From assembly GCA_965363355.1 (NCBI GenBank), contig CBDTTM010000185.1, positions 1 to 5,086 of the forward strand: a DNA stretch of 5,086 bases. The letters are read 5' to 3'. Both the position numbers and the translations under genes were made by a program. The stretch comes from CBDTTM01 sp965363355 (GTDB lineage Bacteria; Bacillota; Negativicutes; Selenomonadales; Selenomonadaceae). Positions 5,000-5,086 of this stretch are shown piece after piece (the stretch's first letter is position 1; each line of letters begins with the position of its first letter). The notes under the pieces are model-generated. The model was not told where the DNA came from. It worked only from the letters and a program-made list of their open reading frames with translations, and made no database searches.

Positions 5000-5086
5000 A
5001 AATATTGTTCTCAAGCCAATATCGTGTTTATGTAATGCGTATTTCCTTAAGAGCATAGGGTAAATTATTTTTTTGAAAATAGTATA

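Overview
The window carries parts of three housekeeping genes in a layout typical of a low-to-moderate GC Bacillota chromosome. Two T-box-controlled aminoacyl-tRNA synthetase genes lie on the minus strand: the first 50 codons of leuS and a complete ileS. A divergent lgt lies on the plus strand. The T-box leaders, strong AGGAGG-type ribosome binding sites, TTG starts and the LeuS/IleS sequences fit Bacillota. A member of the Negativicutes or a related anaerobe is my guess, but this is not proven from the sequence. I see no mobile element, CRISPR array, tRNA or rRNA gene.

Layout from left to right: (1) bases 1-150, the 5' end of leuS (minus strand), running off the left edge exactly inside its HMGH motif. 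(2) 151-483, the leuS leader: a T-box riboswitch with a CUC leucine specifier, a textbook T-box core, an antiterminator/terminator pair and its own promoter. That promoter's -35 box is embedded in the ileS terminator. (3) 473-506, the ileS terminator. (4) 528-3638, ileS, encoding a 1036-residue type 2 (eukaryote-like) isoleucyl-tRNA synthetase with a TTG start. (5) 3639-3995, the ileS leader: a second T-box riboswitch with an AUC isoleucine specifier. It has an unusual AU-rich T-box core and two consecutive terminator hairpins that share an exact 16-nt direct repeat. (6) 3996-4130, the divergent intergenic region with the lgt promoter. (7) 4131-4961, lgt, encoding the membrane enzyme that starts lipoprotein maturation, also from a TTG start. 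(8) 4962-5086, a perfect consensus sigma-70-type promoter preceded by A-tracts and firing rightwards out of the window into an unseen gene.

leuS and ileS do similar jobs (charging tRNAs for two branched-chain amino acids) and lie head to tail. Each nevertheless has its own promoter, amino-acid-specific T-box and terminator, so each can respond separately to the charging of its own tRNA. lgt is transcribed away from them and shows no obvious functional link.

The most unusual structure is the ileS leader. After the T-box come two terminators whose 5' arms are copies of the same sequence, so the T-box strand, the two 5' arms and the two 3' arms can form several mutually exclusive helices. This could make a relay or double-checkpoint version of T-box attenuation.
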